A DNA stretch of 64,000 bases from an uncultured Bacilli bacterium (GCA_934120715.1 CAKOUW010000001.1:372001-436000), one strand, 5' to 3'; positions 1 through 9,346 are shown, numbered from the stretch's first letter. Made by a program: numbers and translations. Notes: generated by a model from the letters alone, not told the origin.

Positions 1-282
1 TAATTTAAAGATTTTTTCTAAAAGCAGGCTACCAATATATTCTATTGTGAGACAACTGGTCATACTCATTACAAATAGCTCTATTAAAGATTTATCATAC
101 TTAGTAAGAAATAGACTCATAAAGAGACCTCCTATACCAAATATAGGCAAATATGGCCCTATAAGGAAGCCTCTACTTAAAACGAGTTTTTTTGATTGAA
201 TACTTACACATGATACCTCGGTAATATATCCTATTACTGAGTATATAAAAAATGTTATAAATAAAAGACAATAGTTATACAT
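1..282 (-). CDS. Putative membrane protein, CmpB/DUF1113-like (partial, C-terminus outside window)
   Basis: The frame opens with ATG at 282 and stays open to position 1, giving at least 94 residues; the C-terminus lies outside the window. The N-terminus is a hydrophobic segment followed by SRGFLIGPYLPIFGIGGL, the pattern of the 'putative ABC transporter type IV' family (PF06541). A complete paralogue lies at 61292-61969, where the same motif reads NRGFLIGPYCPIYGWG. The function of the family is not established; members are small multi-pass membrane proteins. The gene starts 10 bases after the ZIP gene stop and could be cotranscribed with it. Confidence 0.75.
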   Translation of the reverse strand, partial: MYNYCLLFITFFIYSVIGYITEVSCVSIQSKKLVLSRGFLIGPYLPIFGIGGLFMSLFLTKYDKSLIELFVMSMTSCLTIEYIGSLLLEKIFKL

Positions 283-291
283 TTTAATCCC

Positions 292-1044
292 CTATACTAA
301 AGACGCTATTACAAGTATTATGGCTCCTATACCTACTCCTATATAACTTACTTTTTTATTTTTAGATTGTCTTAATTTCTTATATAATTCTTCATAAGCT
401 ATATATATTAACATTCCTAAGGTTATGGAAAGAAGTGTTCCTAATATCAATGGAGATATTTGAGATACATTTAGGAAGAAGACGATAAGTCCTCCTATAA
501 ATGTTGATGAAGCTAGTAATAATATTATAGCGATAGTTTTCCATATATTTTGATTTGATTGATGGAAAGTTGATGCTATTATTATACCAAAAGGAATATT
601 ATGTAGACCTATTCCTAACATTAGTGTAACTCCTACAGAAGTTGATGATATTACAGTTGAATATACAGCCATTCCTTCAATTATATTATGAAGCATAATG
701 GCTAGAGACGTTATAATACCTATGTGAATTAAATTACTATTGGCTTCTTTTTTTGATTTGTCTTCCATTTCATGGTCTGGAATGTAGATATCTAAAACTT
801 TTAAAATTACATAGCCTACTACAGTTGATATGATAAAGATTGGTAAATATTTTAGACCAAGTTGCTCAGTTATTTCTGGCAATAGATCTAAGAATATAAG
901 CATCACTATTATGCCAAATGCTAGGCCAACGATAAAATCTACTACTTTTTGTTTTTTATTTGTTAAAAATCCTATTAGAGCTCCAATTAAAATGAATACT
1001 CCTAAAGCTATTGTGGTTAATAATCCTATTTGTGTACTTTTCAT
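292..1044 (-). CDS. ZIP family metal transporter
   Basis: A 250-residue polytopic membrane protein of the ZIP (ZupT-like) family, which imports divalent metals such as zinc into the cytoplasm. About eight hydrophobic segments can be seen. The metal-binding helices carry HNIIEGMAV (around residue 118) and GIGLHNIPFG (around residue 145), which correspond to the family HNxPEG and HNxxxG signatures; the usual Pro of the first is Ile here. A charged loop near residues 90-100 separates the third and fourth segments. Start ATG at 1044 has the SD AAGGAGG. Only two bases separate it from the uppP stop, so it is the distal gene of a ppaC-uppP-ZIP operon. The metal specificity cannot be told from sequence. 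Confidence 0.88.
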   Translation of the reverse strand: MKSTQIGLLTTIALGVFILIGALIGFLTNKKQKVVDFIVGLAFGIIVMLIFLDLLPEITEQLGLKYLPIFIISTVVGYVILKVLDIYIPDHEMEDKSKKEANSNLIHIGIITSLAIMLHNIIEGMAVYSTVISSTSVGVTLMLGIGLHNIPFGIIIASTFHQSNQNIWKTIAIILLLASSTFIGGLIVFFLNVSQISPLILGTLLSITLGMLIYIAYEELYKKLRQSKNKKVSYIGVGIGAIILVIASLV

Positions 1045-1046
1045 AC

Positions 1047-1865
1047 TTACCTCCTTACTAAAATAGTTAATAAAACTATAATTGCTAAAGCTATTCGATA
1101 TATCATAAATACTTTAAAGTTATGGTTATGTAAATATTTTAATAAGTATTTAATACATATTAGACCAACTATAAATGAAGCTAAGATTCCAATTACGAAT
1201 GGGATTGGATTAGTAGCAATTACGGCATATGTTGTTGGTTTTAATAATTGTACGCCAACAGCTCCTAAGACAACTGGAGCACTTAAATAGAATGAGAACT
1301 TAGCAGCATCATCTCTTTTTATACCAAGTGATCTAGCAGCAGCTATTGTGGTACCACTTCTTGAAAAGCCTGGTATTAAAGCAAATACTTGACTGCAACC
1401 AATTATGATAGCATCTTTTAATGTCATGTCTTTGATTTCTTTTGTACTCTTACAATATTTATCTAGGGCATAGATAATAATACCCATTATTATTAGGGCA
1501 AGAGAAATTAGGACAAAGTTATTTCTTAAAATTGAATCAATAACATCCTCAAAAAGTACACCAGCTATTCCAGCAGGAATAGTCGCAACTATAAGGTACC
1601 AGAATATTTTTCCTTCTTTATCTTTTACTCCTTTGGTTAGACCTTTTTGAATCATATTAATAAAATCTTTAAAGAAAAATAAGGCTATGGCTAAGAGAGT
1701 ACCTAAATGAAGAGCTACATCGAAAGCAAGTTCCATATTAGGATTCATTGTAGCTCCTATTTTAAAGACATCTCTAAATATTAATAAGTGGGCTGATGAA
1801 GATATAGGAAGAAATTCGGCTATACCTTGGACAATACCTAAAATTATAATTGAAAATATATTCAT
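1047..1865 (-). CDS. uppP: Undecaprenyl-diphosphatase UppP/BacA
   Basis: Recycles the lipid carrier of peptidoglycan synthesis by dephosphorylating undecaprenyl pyrophosphate at the membrane; the family also confers bacitracin tolerance. The 272-residue product is polytopic. It carries both family signatures: GIAEFLPISSSAHL near residue 12 with the catalytic Glu, and PGFSRSGTT near residue 165. ATG at 1865 is preferred over an in-frame ATG nine codons upstream because TTAGGAGA lies seven bases before it and family members begin at this methionine. It lies 17 bases downstream of the pyrophosphatase stop. The pairing is chemically sensible, since both neighbours deal with (pyro)phosphate release, but that link is inference. 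Confidence 0.95.
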   Translation of the reverse strand: MNIFSIIILGIVQGIAEFLPISSSAHLLIFRDVFKIGATMNPNMELAFDVALHLGTLLAIALFFFKDFINMIQKGLTKGVKDKEGKIFWYLIVATIPAGIAGVLFEDVIDSILRNNFVLISLALIIMGIIIYALDKYCKSTKEIKDMTLKDAIIIGCSQVFALIPGFSRSGTTIAAARSLGIKRDDAAKFSFYLSAPVVLGAVGVQLLKPTTYAVIATNPIPFVIGILASFIVGLICIKYLLKYLHNHNFKVFMIYRIALAIIVLLTILVRR

Positions 1866-1881
1866 CTTATCATCTCCTAAA

Positions 1882-3501
1882 CTAGTTTTCAAATATTGGC
1901 ATTACAATTGGAACAATGTGTTTTTTTCGTGAAACACAGCCTGGTATAAATTCGCCTTCTTTTAAAGAAGGATTATCATAAGCTATTTCTAGAATATCTC
2001 TACCACTATCATTATATATAACATAACTACCATTTTTAATAATATCTGTTACATATAAAGCTACTAGAGAATAATTATTTATTTTAGCTACTCTATTTAA
2101 TGCCTCAACATATTCGTTAAGATCTTTTTTAATATCATTAAAGTCCATAGTAAAGAATTGACCTATACCAAATGATTTATCTTTAACTGTATATAATTTA
2201 AAGTCATTATATAAAACATCTTCTTTACTCATTCCTTCTAGTGATGTACCGGCTTTTAATAGTTCTAAGCCATATTCTTTATAGTTAACACCAGCTATTT
2301 TGGATAGTTCTTCTATAGCTTCTATATCTTTTTTTGTAGCGGTTGGACTTTTTAGGATCATGGTATCTGATAAAATACCAGAAATTAGAGCTCCAGCTAT
2401 ATGGCTTGGAATAGCTACTTCTCTTTCTTTAAATAATGTATAGACTATTGTACAAGTTGAGCCAACAGCCATATTTCTAAAGTTTATTGGAGTTGATGTT
2501 GTAATGTTTCCTAAGTTATGGTGGTCAATTATTTCAACTATTTCAGCTTCTTCTAGTCCTTCAATACTTTGGGCTTTTTCATTGTGATCGACTAAAATAA
2601 CTTTTTTAGGATGTTTATCTGATAAATCGGTTACTTTTAGGACACCTAAACATTTATTTTTTCGATCTACTATTGGATAGTTAGTATGTTTGAATTTATT
2701 ATTTATATCAATAACATTATCTACAAAGTCAGTATATTCAAATTTTATTGGATTATAGCTTTTTATCATGATTTTAATATAGTTAGCTAAAACTATCAAT
2801 CTAGTTATATGGTAAGATGAATATTTAGTTCTTATAATGTTTACTTTGTTTTCAGCTGCTATTTTTAAGTGTTCATCTTTAATCTGAGCATCTCCTGATA
2901 GGATGATTAATTTTACTTTTGAGTTTACAGCATATTCAATAATGCTATGGCGATCTCCAACTATTAAGATAGTATCTTCTTTTAGTTTTACTGTTTCCAT
3001 AAATGTTGTACTACGATATGAGGCAACTAAAAGTTTACCATAAATCTCATCATCAAATTTTAATAATTCTTCAGCTTTTAATACATCTAAAATATTATCA
3101 TATGATGTATATAAATAGTCAGCTTTTTCATTAATTATGATATGAGATAGGTCTTTAATAGTAACTATGCCTGTTAGTTTACCATTATCTTTTACAACTG
3201 GTAGACCAGTAAGACTCATGCTTAGCATACTTTTATAACCATTATAAATGGAATCAGTTTCTTTTATATAAAAATTCTTATGATAGTTTATGTCTTTAAC
3301 TTGAAGTTTTACGTCGTTTAAATAACCTGGTTCTGGAATGTTAAAATATTTTAAGGCAAATTTTGTCTCTTTATTTATACTTCCTATAGTTTTAGCGATG
3401 GTATTTTCTCCTAATTGATTTTTTAGATATGAAAGAGAGATGGCTGACATGATAGAGTCAGTATCCGGTTTCTTATGTCCAAGAATATATATTGGTGTCA
3501 T
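1882..3501 (-). CDS. ppaC: Manganese-dependent inorganic pyrophosphatase with CBS and DRTGG regulatory domains
   Basis: A family II (DHH) pyrophosphatase that hydrolyses PPi to phosphate in the cytosol. The catalytic N-terminal motif GHKKPDTDS is at residues 6-14, the DHH motif (IIDHHNLG) is in the middle third, and SRKKHIVP near the C-terminus is the substrate-binding signature. Between the first and second motifs is an insertion of about 230 residues with two CBS-type halves (for example GLPVVKDNGKLTGIVTIKDL) and a DRTGG-like segment. This gives 539 residues, against about 310 for the short form. Characterised CBS-PPases are inhibited or activated by adenine nucleotides and diadenosine polyphosphates, so such regulation is likely. 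Start at 3501 has SD AAAGGGG; an upstream in-frame ATG has no SD. Confidence 0.93.
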   Translation of the reverse strand: MTPIYILGHKKPDTDSIMSAISLSYLKNQLGENTIAKTIGSINKETKFALKYFNIPEPGYLNDVKLQVKDINYHKNFYIKETDSIYNGYKSMLSMSLTGLPVVKDNGKLTGIVTIKDLSHIIINEKADYLYTSYDNILDVLKAEELLKFDDEIYGKLLVASYRSTTFMETVKLKEDTILIVGDRHSIIEYAVNSKVKLIILSGDAQIKDEHLKIAAENKVNIIRTKYSSYHITRLIVLANYIKIMIKSYNPIKFEYTDFVDNVIDINNKFKHTNYPIVDRKNKCLGVLKVTDLSDKHPKKVILVDHNEKAQSIEGLEEAEIVEIIDHHNLGNITTSTPINFRNMAVGSTCTIVYTLFKEREVAIPSHIAGALISGILSDTMILKSPTATKKDIEAIEELSKIAGVNYKEYGLELLKAGTSLEGMSKEDVLYNDFKLYTVKDKSFGIGQFFTMDFNDIKKDLNEYVEALNRVAKINNYSLVALYVTDIIKNGSYVIYNDSGRDILEIAYDNPSLKEGEFIPGCVSRKKHIVPIVMPIFEN

Positions 3502-3576
3502 TTTTCTACCCCTTTCTATAATAAAAATTATATCAAAACAAAAGAATAAAGACAAGCTTTATTCTTAGATTGCATC

Positions 3577-4083
3577 TTACAATTTTGTGTTTAAAAAGTT
3601 GATTAATAGGATAAACATAAACATTACAGCCGTTTTAAATTCGTCAGTTAAATTAGCTGCTTTTTCCCATACGGCAACAACATCATCAACTATATCTACT
3701 ATCCATCCTTCTATATATTTAGGAGGAGTAAATGTTATTGGAAACATATGTGTTTTTATAATATCCACTTGTTTTTCATTTAATCCAAAATGTTCTTTAG
3801 CATTTTCAGCAGCATATGATGGATGCTTTCTTAATCTCGCTATTGTATTTTTATCTTTTACCTCATCAATAAAGAAATCATGAAGAAGTGCGGCTTTAGT
3901 TGTTGCTTGATAGTCATCTAGGTGAAAAAATTTAGTTGTTAAATATGTATAATAAGCAACACGCATTGAATGATCAAATCTAGTTGATCCATGATGTGGT
4001 ACTTCTTTTAACTTTTGATATTCTTTATCATCTATAATTGGCTGGATTATCCAATTAAACTCATCGTTATTGTATTCTTCCAT
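3577..4083 (-). CDS. HD domain phosphohydrolase
   Basis: A 168-residue single HD domain. The ligands visible are H in SMRVAYYTYLTT's preceding 'FDHS' (about residue 38), the HD pair in AALLHDFF (about residue 67) and a later His in KTHMFP (about residue 107); the arrangement fits metal-dependent phosphohydrolases acting on nucleotides or nucleotide second messengers. The substrate is unknown. The C-terminus from about residue 150 is hydrophobic and could be a short membrane-associating helix. Start at 4083 has SD AAGGAAG. The gene is separated by about 150 bases from dnaB upstream and 75 bases from ppaC downstream, so it may be its own unit. Confidence 0.8.
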   Translation of the reverse strand: MEEYNNDEFNWIIQPIIDDKEYQKLKEVPHHGSTRFDHSMRVAYYTYLTTKFFHLDDYQATTKAALLHDFFIDEVKDKNTIARLRKHPSYAAENAKEHFGLNEKQVDIIKTHMFPITFTPPKYIEGWIVDIVDDVVAVWEKAANLTDEFKTAVMFMFILLINFLNTKL

Positions 4084-4236
4084 TACATTCTTCCTTCTTA
4101 CTATTTTATTCAGTTTCCTACTCTACAATGATATCATAAGAACTATATATTTAGACATTTATATTTTTTTGTTTTAATTTTAGATGTAAACTTGACAGAA
4201 AAATCAAGCATTTTGATTATATCATATTTTTTGCTT

Positions 4237-5541
4237 TTAGACAAGATCAGCTAAAAGCTTATCCATTTCTTCTTGTTCTTCCTTAGTAATTTCATCTTTC
4301 TCTATTTCTTTATTGAACCATAATGGTAATTTAGTATCTTTTTTAGCTGGCTTTTCTTTTTGAACTTTATTTTCAATTAGTCTTTTTAGTTTTTTATGCT
4401 CTTTTTCAGTTATTTCCATGGCTTCTTCAACGGTTTCTATATTTAGACGTTTCCATTGACCAGCAATTGTTTCAACATAGCTCTTTTTTAATTGTTCATT
4501 ATTTATCTTTAAAACGTACGATATTAAGACATTGACGACACCTGGATTTAATTTTTGATCGATAAGAAGGCTTTCTATTAGTCTTTTATCGCGATCTGTT
4601 GGTTCAGCGCCCTTATATTTAGCTTTTAATAGTTGATATGGATTAATATTTTCAAAGGTATAAACCATTTTAGCCCACTTAGAATTATCACCAACTGGCT
4701 TTTTTAGGTACTCTGGTTGTTTATTATAAATTAAGGTAGGAAGAGAACCACTATTTTCAAATTGATAATAGTTTCTACAACTCTTTCTTAAAATAGTTTT
4801 ATCGATTAAACCTTTTTCATTTATAGAATTTCTAATTAAATTCTGCATATTTAAAGTGTTAATATTATATGTATAAGCAAGAGAATTTATTAAATCCTTT
4901 ACTTCTTTAGTAAAGCATTTTTCATTTATTAGTGATTCTGGTAGACTAGATATTAGTAAATTAAAGTCAATACCATTATTAATTATTATATTATTAGAAT
5001 CTCTTTTAGTAACATCATCCGACATTTCTAAGATAGTACCTTTTACTGATTTAAATACTTCATCAAAACTACAGGTTACATCTTCATAATCTTTTAAATT
5101 TATTTTAGGAATCTTATAATAATTAACTAGTTTTTCATATTCTTTTTTACCTAAATTATTATATAAAACAACATTTAGAATGGGATGATGAAAAAACTCA
5201 TTAGCTGAAATGGGAGAATATAATTGATAGACATAGCTATTTATATTTTTATCTTTTTTTACATATGTTTTTAATAGCCCTACTCCTTCTAATTTTTCTC
5301 TAGCGATAACAATATCTTCTAATTTTAATTGCATAGTAGACATTAAGTGATGATGAGTTAAGTCGTCACTCATTACTTCTAATTTATCTAAGTCATTTAT
5401 CAAAGTAAAGTATAGAGAAACAGCTGTATAACCTATAATTGGTTGATATAGCATACTTATTAGCTTAGAATCGTTTTCTTTAATAACTGTTTTATTTATG
5501 ACTGTATAGATATCAGCTGGTAAAATAGTTAAGTTTTTCAT
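4237..5541 (-). CDS. dnaB: Replication initiation and membrane attachment protein DnaB (DnaB/DnaD family)
   Basis: The Bacillota DnaB (not the helicase) helps load the replicative helicase together with DnaD and DnaI and tethers the origin to the membrane. The 434-residue product has an N-terminal winged-helix-like region (YQPIIGYTAVSLYFTLI, residues about 32-48) and C-terminal DnaD-like (DDBH2) segments: a helical block near residues 225-260 and PYQLLKAKYKGAEPT followed by the YxxxIxxxW-like stretch YVETIAGQW (about residues 355-363). The lysine/glutamate-rich tail is typical. No dnaI follows; in Bacillus subtilis dnaI is adjacent. SD CAGGTGAT precedes ATG at 5541. Confidence 0.88.
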   Translation of the reverse strand: MKNLTILPADIYTVINKTVIKENDSKLISMLYQPIIGYTAVSLYFTLINDLDKLEVMSDDLTHHHLMSTMQLKLEDIVIAREKLEGVGLLKTYVKKDKNINSYVYQLYSPISANEFFHHPILNVVLYNNLGKKEYEKLVNYYKIPKINLKDYEDVTCSFDEVFKSVKGTILEMSDDVTKRDSNNIIINNGIDFNLLISSLPESLINEKCFTKEVKDLINSLAYTYNINTLNMQNLIRNSINEKGLIDKTILRKSCRNYYQFENSGSLPTLIYNKQPEYLKKPVGDNSKWAKMVYTFENINPYQLLKAKYKGAEPTDRDKRLIESLLIDQKLNPGVVNVLISYVLKINNEQLKKSYVETIAGQWKRLNIETVEEAMEITEKEHKKLKRLIENKVQKEKPAKKDTKLPLWFNKEIEKDEITKEEQEEMDKLLADLV

Positions 5542-5594
5542 AACATCACCTGTTTATATAGTACACTATCTTTAAAAAAATTTAAAGATTATAA

Positions 5595-5625
5595 CAAAAA
5601 ATAATAACAAACATTATGTTATTAT
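5595..5625 (-). terminator. Intrinsic terminator after the prepilin peptidase gene
   Basis: On the minus strand a 9-bp perfect stem (ATAATAACA / TGTTATTAT, 5617-5625 with 5601-5609) with a 7-base loop is followed by a run of six T. It lies 9 bases after the stop of the prepilin peptidase gene and before dnaB. Confidence 0.75.
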
Positions 5626-5633
5626 CTTTGAGT

Positions 5634-6398
5634 TTAAAAAGTTATCCATTTTATGATTGCCTCTGATGTTACTTTAGTAAAATAAATTAGATTAATTGCA
5701 ATTAAAAGAAATGGACCAAAAGGAATTACTTTTTCTTTATTTTTTAGAAGTAATAGGAATGATACTGGTAAAGCGATTAAGCTACCTAAAAAGATAGATA
5801 ATACACCTAATAATGGATCTAGGACTAGGCCAAAGACAAACATCATTTTAATATCTCCTCCACCTAGACTTTCTTTTTTTAATATTTTATTTCCAAATAG
5901 CATTATTAAATACATTATTAGGAATAGGAAAATACCATTTCCAATAGAGAGAATAGCTTTGTAAAAGCCTAGATTTAATATGTTTATAATTATAAAATAG
6001 ATACTAAAAAAGATTAATATTTCATCTGGGATAACTAAGTAAGTTAAATCGCTTACTGCTATAATAATTAGCATTGAAGTAATACCTAGGGCTATTAGAA
6101 GTTCATAACTAAATGAAAAGCTATAGAATGATACAGCAAATAATATACCAGTAAATAGTTCCATATATGTTGATAAGGCATCAATTTTTTTATTACAATG
6201 ACGACATCTACCTCTTTGAAATAAGAATGATAAGATGGGAATCATTTCATATAGGCTTAAGGTATGACCACAATTATCACAATGAGAATGAGAATTAATA
6301 AAATTTTCATGTTTAGAAAGTCGTAAACCAACAACTGTATAAAATGACCCCATAACTGTTCCTAAAATAAAAAAGATAATTATATATATAGTATTCAT
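5634..6398 (-). CDS. Type IV prepilin peptidase (A24 family; PilD/ComC-like)
   Basis: Membrane aspartyl protease that removes the leader of type IV prepilins and usually N-methylates the new N-terminus. The 254-residue protein has the bifunctional-type architecture: a cytoplasmic zinc-finger-like loop with two CxxC pairs (CDNCGH and CRHCNKK, residues about 40-70), one catalytic Asp in the segment VSDLTYLVIPDEI (about residue 115) and the second in SLGGGDIKMMF (about residue 180). Around seven hydrophobic helices follow. SD AAGGAGGG precedes ATG at 6398. It lies 11 bases downstream of pilC, so the two form an operon. Likely substrates in this window are the two giant prepilin-like proteins at 26540-32462. 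Confidence 0.93.
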   Translation of the reverse strand: MNTIYIIIFFILGTVMGSFYTVVGLRLSKHENFINSHSHCDNCGHTLSLYEMIPILSFLFQRGRCRHCNKKIDALSTYMELFTGILFAVSFYSFSFSYELLIALGITSMLIIIAVSDLTYLVIPDEILIFFSIYFIIINILNLGFYKAILSIGNGIFLFLIMYLIMLFGNKILKKESLGGGDIKMMFVFGLVLDPLLGVLSIFLGSLIALPVSFLLLLKNKEKVIPFGPFLLIAINLIYFTKVTSEAIIKWITF

Positions 6399-6409
6399 AA
6401 TTACCCTCC

Positions 6410-7765
6410 TTATTTTATTGTATCATAAATACCAAACATTGGTTGAATTATAGCTAATAGAATAATTCCAACTATTACTGCTAAAATACAGATCATTAAT
6501 GGTTCAATTAAGCTTTTCATTTGATCAATTATAGACTTGTGTAGGGATTGGAAGTGGTTAGCAACTTTATCCATCATTTCACCTAGTCTACCAGTACTTT
6601 CACCTGTTACTATCATTTCATAAGCAACAACTGGTACTGCCCATTGTCCTCTAAAGGCGGTAGATACTGAGTCCCCTTTAGCTAAGTTTACTAGTGTACT
6701 ACTAATTATTTCTTTATATACTTCATTATTAGTTATCTTTGATAGAATTTCCATACTATCAGTTATAAAAACACCGTGATTTAAAAGTGAAGCAAAGGTT
6801 CTAGTAAAGTTGGCTATTTCATTATAAATTATTACTTTACTAATTATTGGTAAGTGCATTAAGACTATTTGAACACCTTTTCTAAATTTTTGAATCTTTT
6901 TATAGGCTAATATAAATAGAATTATTAAAATTATTATAACACCAATTAGTATCAAGTAATTTGTTTTTAAGAAGGTACTTACACTTACTATTGCTAGAGT
7001 AAGTTTTGGAATTTCAGCATCATTACTAGCATATAGTTCAGTAAACTGTGGTACTAGGTATGTAAGCATAAATATTAATACAGCAAAAGCTATTAGTAAA
7101 ACAACAGTTGGATAAGTCATAGCACTAATCATCTGTTTTCTAGTTTGAGCCATTGAAGTATAGTAGTCTGACATATCGTCTAGTATTGATGGTAAATCAC
7201 CGGTTAATTCAGCAGTTTTTACCATGTTTATTAAGAGTTCTGGGAAAACTTTTTTTTGCTTTTGCATAGCAGAAGATAAATTTTCTCCTCTTAATAATTC
7301 GTATACTAATTGGCTGAATACTTTTTTATGTGCTGGGTTAGTGGATTGTTTAGCTAATATTCTAACCGAATCAGCCAACGGAATTCCAGATTTTATATAT
7401 GTTGATAACTGAGTTAGGGCAAATGATAAGTCTGCTGCCTTAAATTTTGAACTACCTAAATCAATATCATAGGGAGAACGAGGTTTTATCTCTAGTATTT
7501 TATAGTCTTGGGTTATTAAAAAGTTTTTAGCTTCATCTATTGTTTCTGTGTCTAAAGAGCCTCTTTCTTTTTTGCCAGCTGAATTTAATACGGTGTATCT
7601 GAATGATTTTATTCGACCATTTTCCTTACCTTTATCTTTCTTAGGCTTTTTGTTGTCAAATTTTTTATCTATTTCGGTTGGCGCTAGTGTGCTTGAAGCT
7701 GCATTAGTATTTACTAATGGTGGTGTAGTCTGTGGGACATTGTTGCTACTGGTTTTATTATTCAT
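6410..7765 (-). CDS. pilC: Type II secretion/type IV pilus inner-membrane platform protein (PilC/GspF family)
   Basis: The platform protein couples the cytoplasmic assembly ATPase to pilin insertion. The 451-residue product has a disordered Asn/Thr/Lys-rich N-terminus (1-50), a short 'N0'-like region (RSPYDIDL near 95), then two T2SSF repeats, each with an amphipathic helical bundle (SALTQLSTYIKSGIPLADSVR-type start near residue 113, and IANFTRTFASLLNHGV near residue 315), and three hydrophobic helices (near 215, 270 and 425). ATG at 7765 has SD GAGGTGAT. No pilB/pilT ATPase gene is in the window, so the ATPase must be elsewhere. It is followed directly by the prepilin peptidase. Confidence 0.9.
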   Translation of the reverse strand: MNNKTSSNNVPQTTPPLVNTNAASSTLAPTEIDKKFDNKKPKKDKGKENGRIKSFRYTVLNSAGKKERGSLDTETIDEAKNFLITQDYKILEIKPRSPYDIDLGSSKFKAADLSFALTQLSTYIKSGIPLADSVRILAKQSTNPAHKKVFSQLVYELLRGENLSSAMQKQKKVFPELLINMVKTAELTGDLPSILDDMSDYYTSMAQTRKQMISAMTYPTVVLLIAFAVLIFMLTYLVPQFTELYASNDAEIPKLTLAIVSVSTFLKTNYLILIGVIIILIILFILAYKKIQKFRKGVQIVLMHLPIISKVIIYNEIANFTRTFASLLNHGVFITDSMEILSKITNNEVYKEIISSTLVNLAKGDSVSTAFRGQWAVPVVAYEMIVTGESTGRLGEMMDKVANHFQSLHKSIIDQMKSLIEPLMICILAVIVGIILLAIIQPMFGIYDTIK

Positions 7766-7845
7766 AGTATCACCTCAAATTATTGTCTAACCTCTTTACT
7801 ATCATTTTTATTTTAACATATTAACGAGTTTTTTTAAATATTAAT

Positions 7846-7874
7846 TTAACTTTTTCTAATAGTTTACATATACT
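7846..7874 (+). promoter_or_regulatory. Possible promoter for the YqfQ-like gene
   Basis: TTAACT at 7846-7851 and TATACT at 7869-7874 are spaced by 17 bases, with the predicted start only a few bases before the ribosome binding site. The -35 hexamer is weak (4 of 6), so this is tentative. Confidence 0.35.
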
Positions 7875-7893
7875 ATGATTGAAGAGGTGGACT

Positions 7894-8196
7894 ATGTATA
7901 ATTATCCTTATGCTAGGCCTGGACTATTCAGTAGACTATTTAATATTTCTAAAGGATTTAGTTGGGGTGGTTTTTTAGATGGTACTCAGAAAACATTAGG
8001 TGTTATTAATCAAGCTATTCCCCTAGTTAATCAAGTTAAACCTATTTTTAATAATGCTAAAACAATGTTTATGATAGCTGATGAAATGCGAAAACCAAGT
8101 GAAAGTACTAGTAGTAGTGTTAGTACTAATAGTAATGTTTCTTTTAATAATACCGCTACAAGTAGTAGTACTAATAGGCCTATTTTCTATATGTAA
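7894..8196 (+). CDS. YqfQ/VrrA-like protein
   Basis: A 100-residue protein on the plus strand. The core GGFLDGTQKTLGVINQAI followed by PLVNQVKPIFNNAKTMFM (residues about 24-60) matches the YqfQ-like family (PF14181) of Bacillota, whose B. subtilis member is linked to sporulation; the molecular role is unknown. The N-terminus is Tyr/Pro/Gly-rich (MYNYPYARPG) and the C-terminal third is low-complexity Ser/Thr/Asn. ATG at 7894 is chosen because AGAGGTGG lies 4-5 bases before it; an in-frame TTG 15 bases upstream would overlap that SD. It stands alone, convergent with tgt, sharing a bidirectional terminator. Family assignment rests on motif recall, not on a search. Confidence 0.65.
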   Translation: MYNYPYARPGLFSRLFNISKGFSWGGFLDGTQKTLGVINQAIPLVNQVKPIFNNAKTMFMIADEMRKPSESTSSSVSTNSNVSFNNTATSSSTNRPIFYM

Positions 8197-8224
8197 AAAG
8201 AATAACTTTTTTAGTTATTCTTTT
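8195..8224. terminator. Bidirectional terminator between yqfQ-like gene and tgt
   Basis: A 12-bp perfect stem (AAAAGAATAACT / AGTTATTCTTTT) with a five-base loop lies where the two convergent genes meet. T-runs follow it on both strands. The tgt stop codon is inside the stem. Confidence 0.8.
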
Positions 8225-9335
8225 CATATGACTTAATAAAATTTTCTCTATATTCTAGTATAGTATCATTTTTTATAGCTTCTCTTAATTCTTCAGCTAG
8301 TCTTGTTAAAAATCTAATGTTATGAATTGATAGTAGACGTCCACCTAGAGTTTCACCAGTAGTTATTAGGTGTCTAATATAGGCTCTTTCATAATTTTTA
8401 CATGTGTAACAATCACAGCCTTCTTCTATTGGAAGTAGGTCTTCTTTGTATTTGGCATTATTTAAATTAATCTTACCATGTTTTGTGAAGGCTTGACCAT
8501 GTCTTGCTATTCTAGTTGGTAGGACACAGTCAAATATATCGACTCCTCTTATAACGCCTTCTATGATATCGATTGGTTCACCTACTCCCATTAAGTAGCG
8601 AACTTTATCTTCTGGTAAGTATGGTACAGAATAGTCAATTGCTTTATACATATCTTCTTTTGATTCACCATCATTAGCTACTCCACCAATACTATAACCA
8701 TCAAAATTCATTTTTACAGTTTCAGTAGCTGAATATTTTCTTAAATCTTCATGGGCACCTCCTTGGACAATTCCAAATAAGGCTTGATTAGGGTTACTGT
8801 GAACTTTTTGTCCCCTTTTTGCCCAACGTAGGGTCCTTTCAATACTATTTTTTAAATACTCATAACTAGCACTAGCTGGTGGACATTCATCGAAACTCAT
8901 AGCGATATCACTATCTAATTTATTTTGAATAGCAATTGATTTTTCTGGAGTTAGGAATAGTTTTGAACCATCAATATGACTTTTAAAAAATACACCTTCT
9001 TCTGTAATATCTTTTTCCTTATTTTTAGCTAGTGAAAATACTTGGAAGCCACCACTGTCTGTTAAAATTGGGCCATTATAATTCATAAATTTATGAAGGC
9101 CTCCACATTTATTTACTATGTCTTCTCCTGGCCTTAACCATAGATGATATGTATTAGATAAGATAATACCACAGTTAGCAGCCTTTAGTTCTTCAGGTGA
9201 TAAAGATTTTACGGTAGCTCTTGTACCTACAGGCATAAACATGGGTGTTTCAAAAGTACCATAATTAGTTTTTATCTTACCATAGCGAGCTTTGGTATTT
9301 TTTTCATTTTTTAATAATGTATATTCTATCTTCAT
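8211..9335 (-). CDS. tgt: tRNA-guanine transglycosylase Tgt
   Basis: Exchanges guanine-34 of tRNAs with GUN anticodons for preQ1 in queuosine synthesis. The 374-residue length is normal. Visible motifs: the catalytic TDSGGFQVFS (about residue 93), FGIVQGG (about 187), GGVANDGE, MGVGEPIDI, the nucleophile region DCVLPTRIARHG (about 268) and the zinc ligands CDCYTCKNY plus a downstream His (about residues 307-315 and 339). SD AAAGGAGG precedes ATG at 9335. It is the last gene of ruvA-ruvB-queA-tgt, a conserved Bacillota order. No preQ1 synthesis genes are present in the window. Confidence 0.97.
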   Translation of the reverse strand: MKIEYTLLKNEKNTKARYGKIKTNYGTFETPMFMPVGTRATVKSLSPEELKAANCGIILSNTYHLWLRPGEDIVNKCGGLHKFMNYNGPILTDSGGFQVFSLAKNKEKDITEEGVFFKSHIDGSKLFLTPEKSIAIQNKLDSDIAMSFDECPPASASYEYLKNSIERTLRWAKRGQKVHSNPNQALFGIVQGGAHEDLRKYSATETVKMNFDGYSIGGVANDGESKEDMYKAIDYSVPYLPEDKVRYLMGVGEPIDIIEGVIRGVDIFDCVLPTRIARHGQAFTKHGKINLNNAKYKEDLLPIEEGCDCYTCKNYERAYIRHLITTGETLGGRLLSIHNIRFLTRLAEELREAIKNDTILEYRENFIKSYEKNN

Positions 9336-9346
9336 AAGTCCTCCTT

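Noticed and set aside
4084..4236. Inverted CTTGA/TCAAG and AT-rich segment between dnaB and the HD gene considered as a regulatory site
   Set aside because: The stem is five bases and no promoter hexamers have good spacing; nothing else is visible in this gap.
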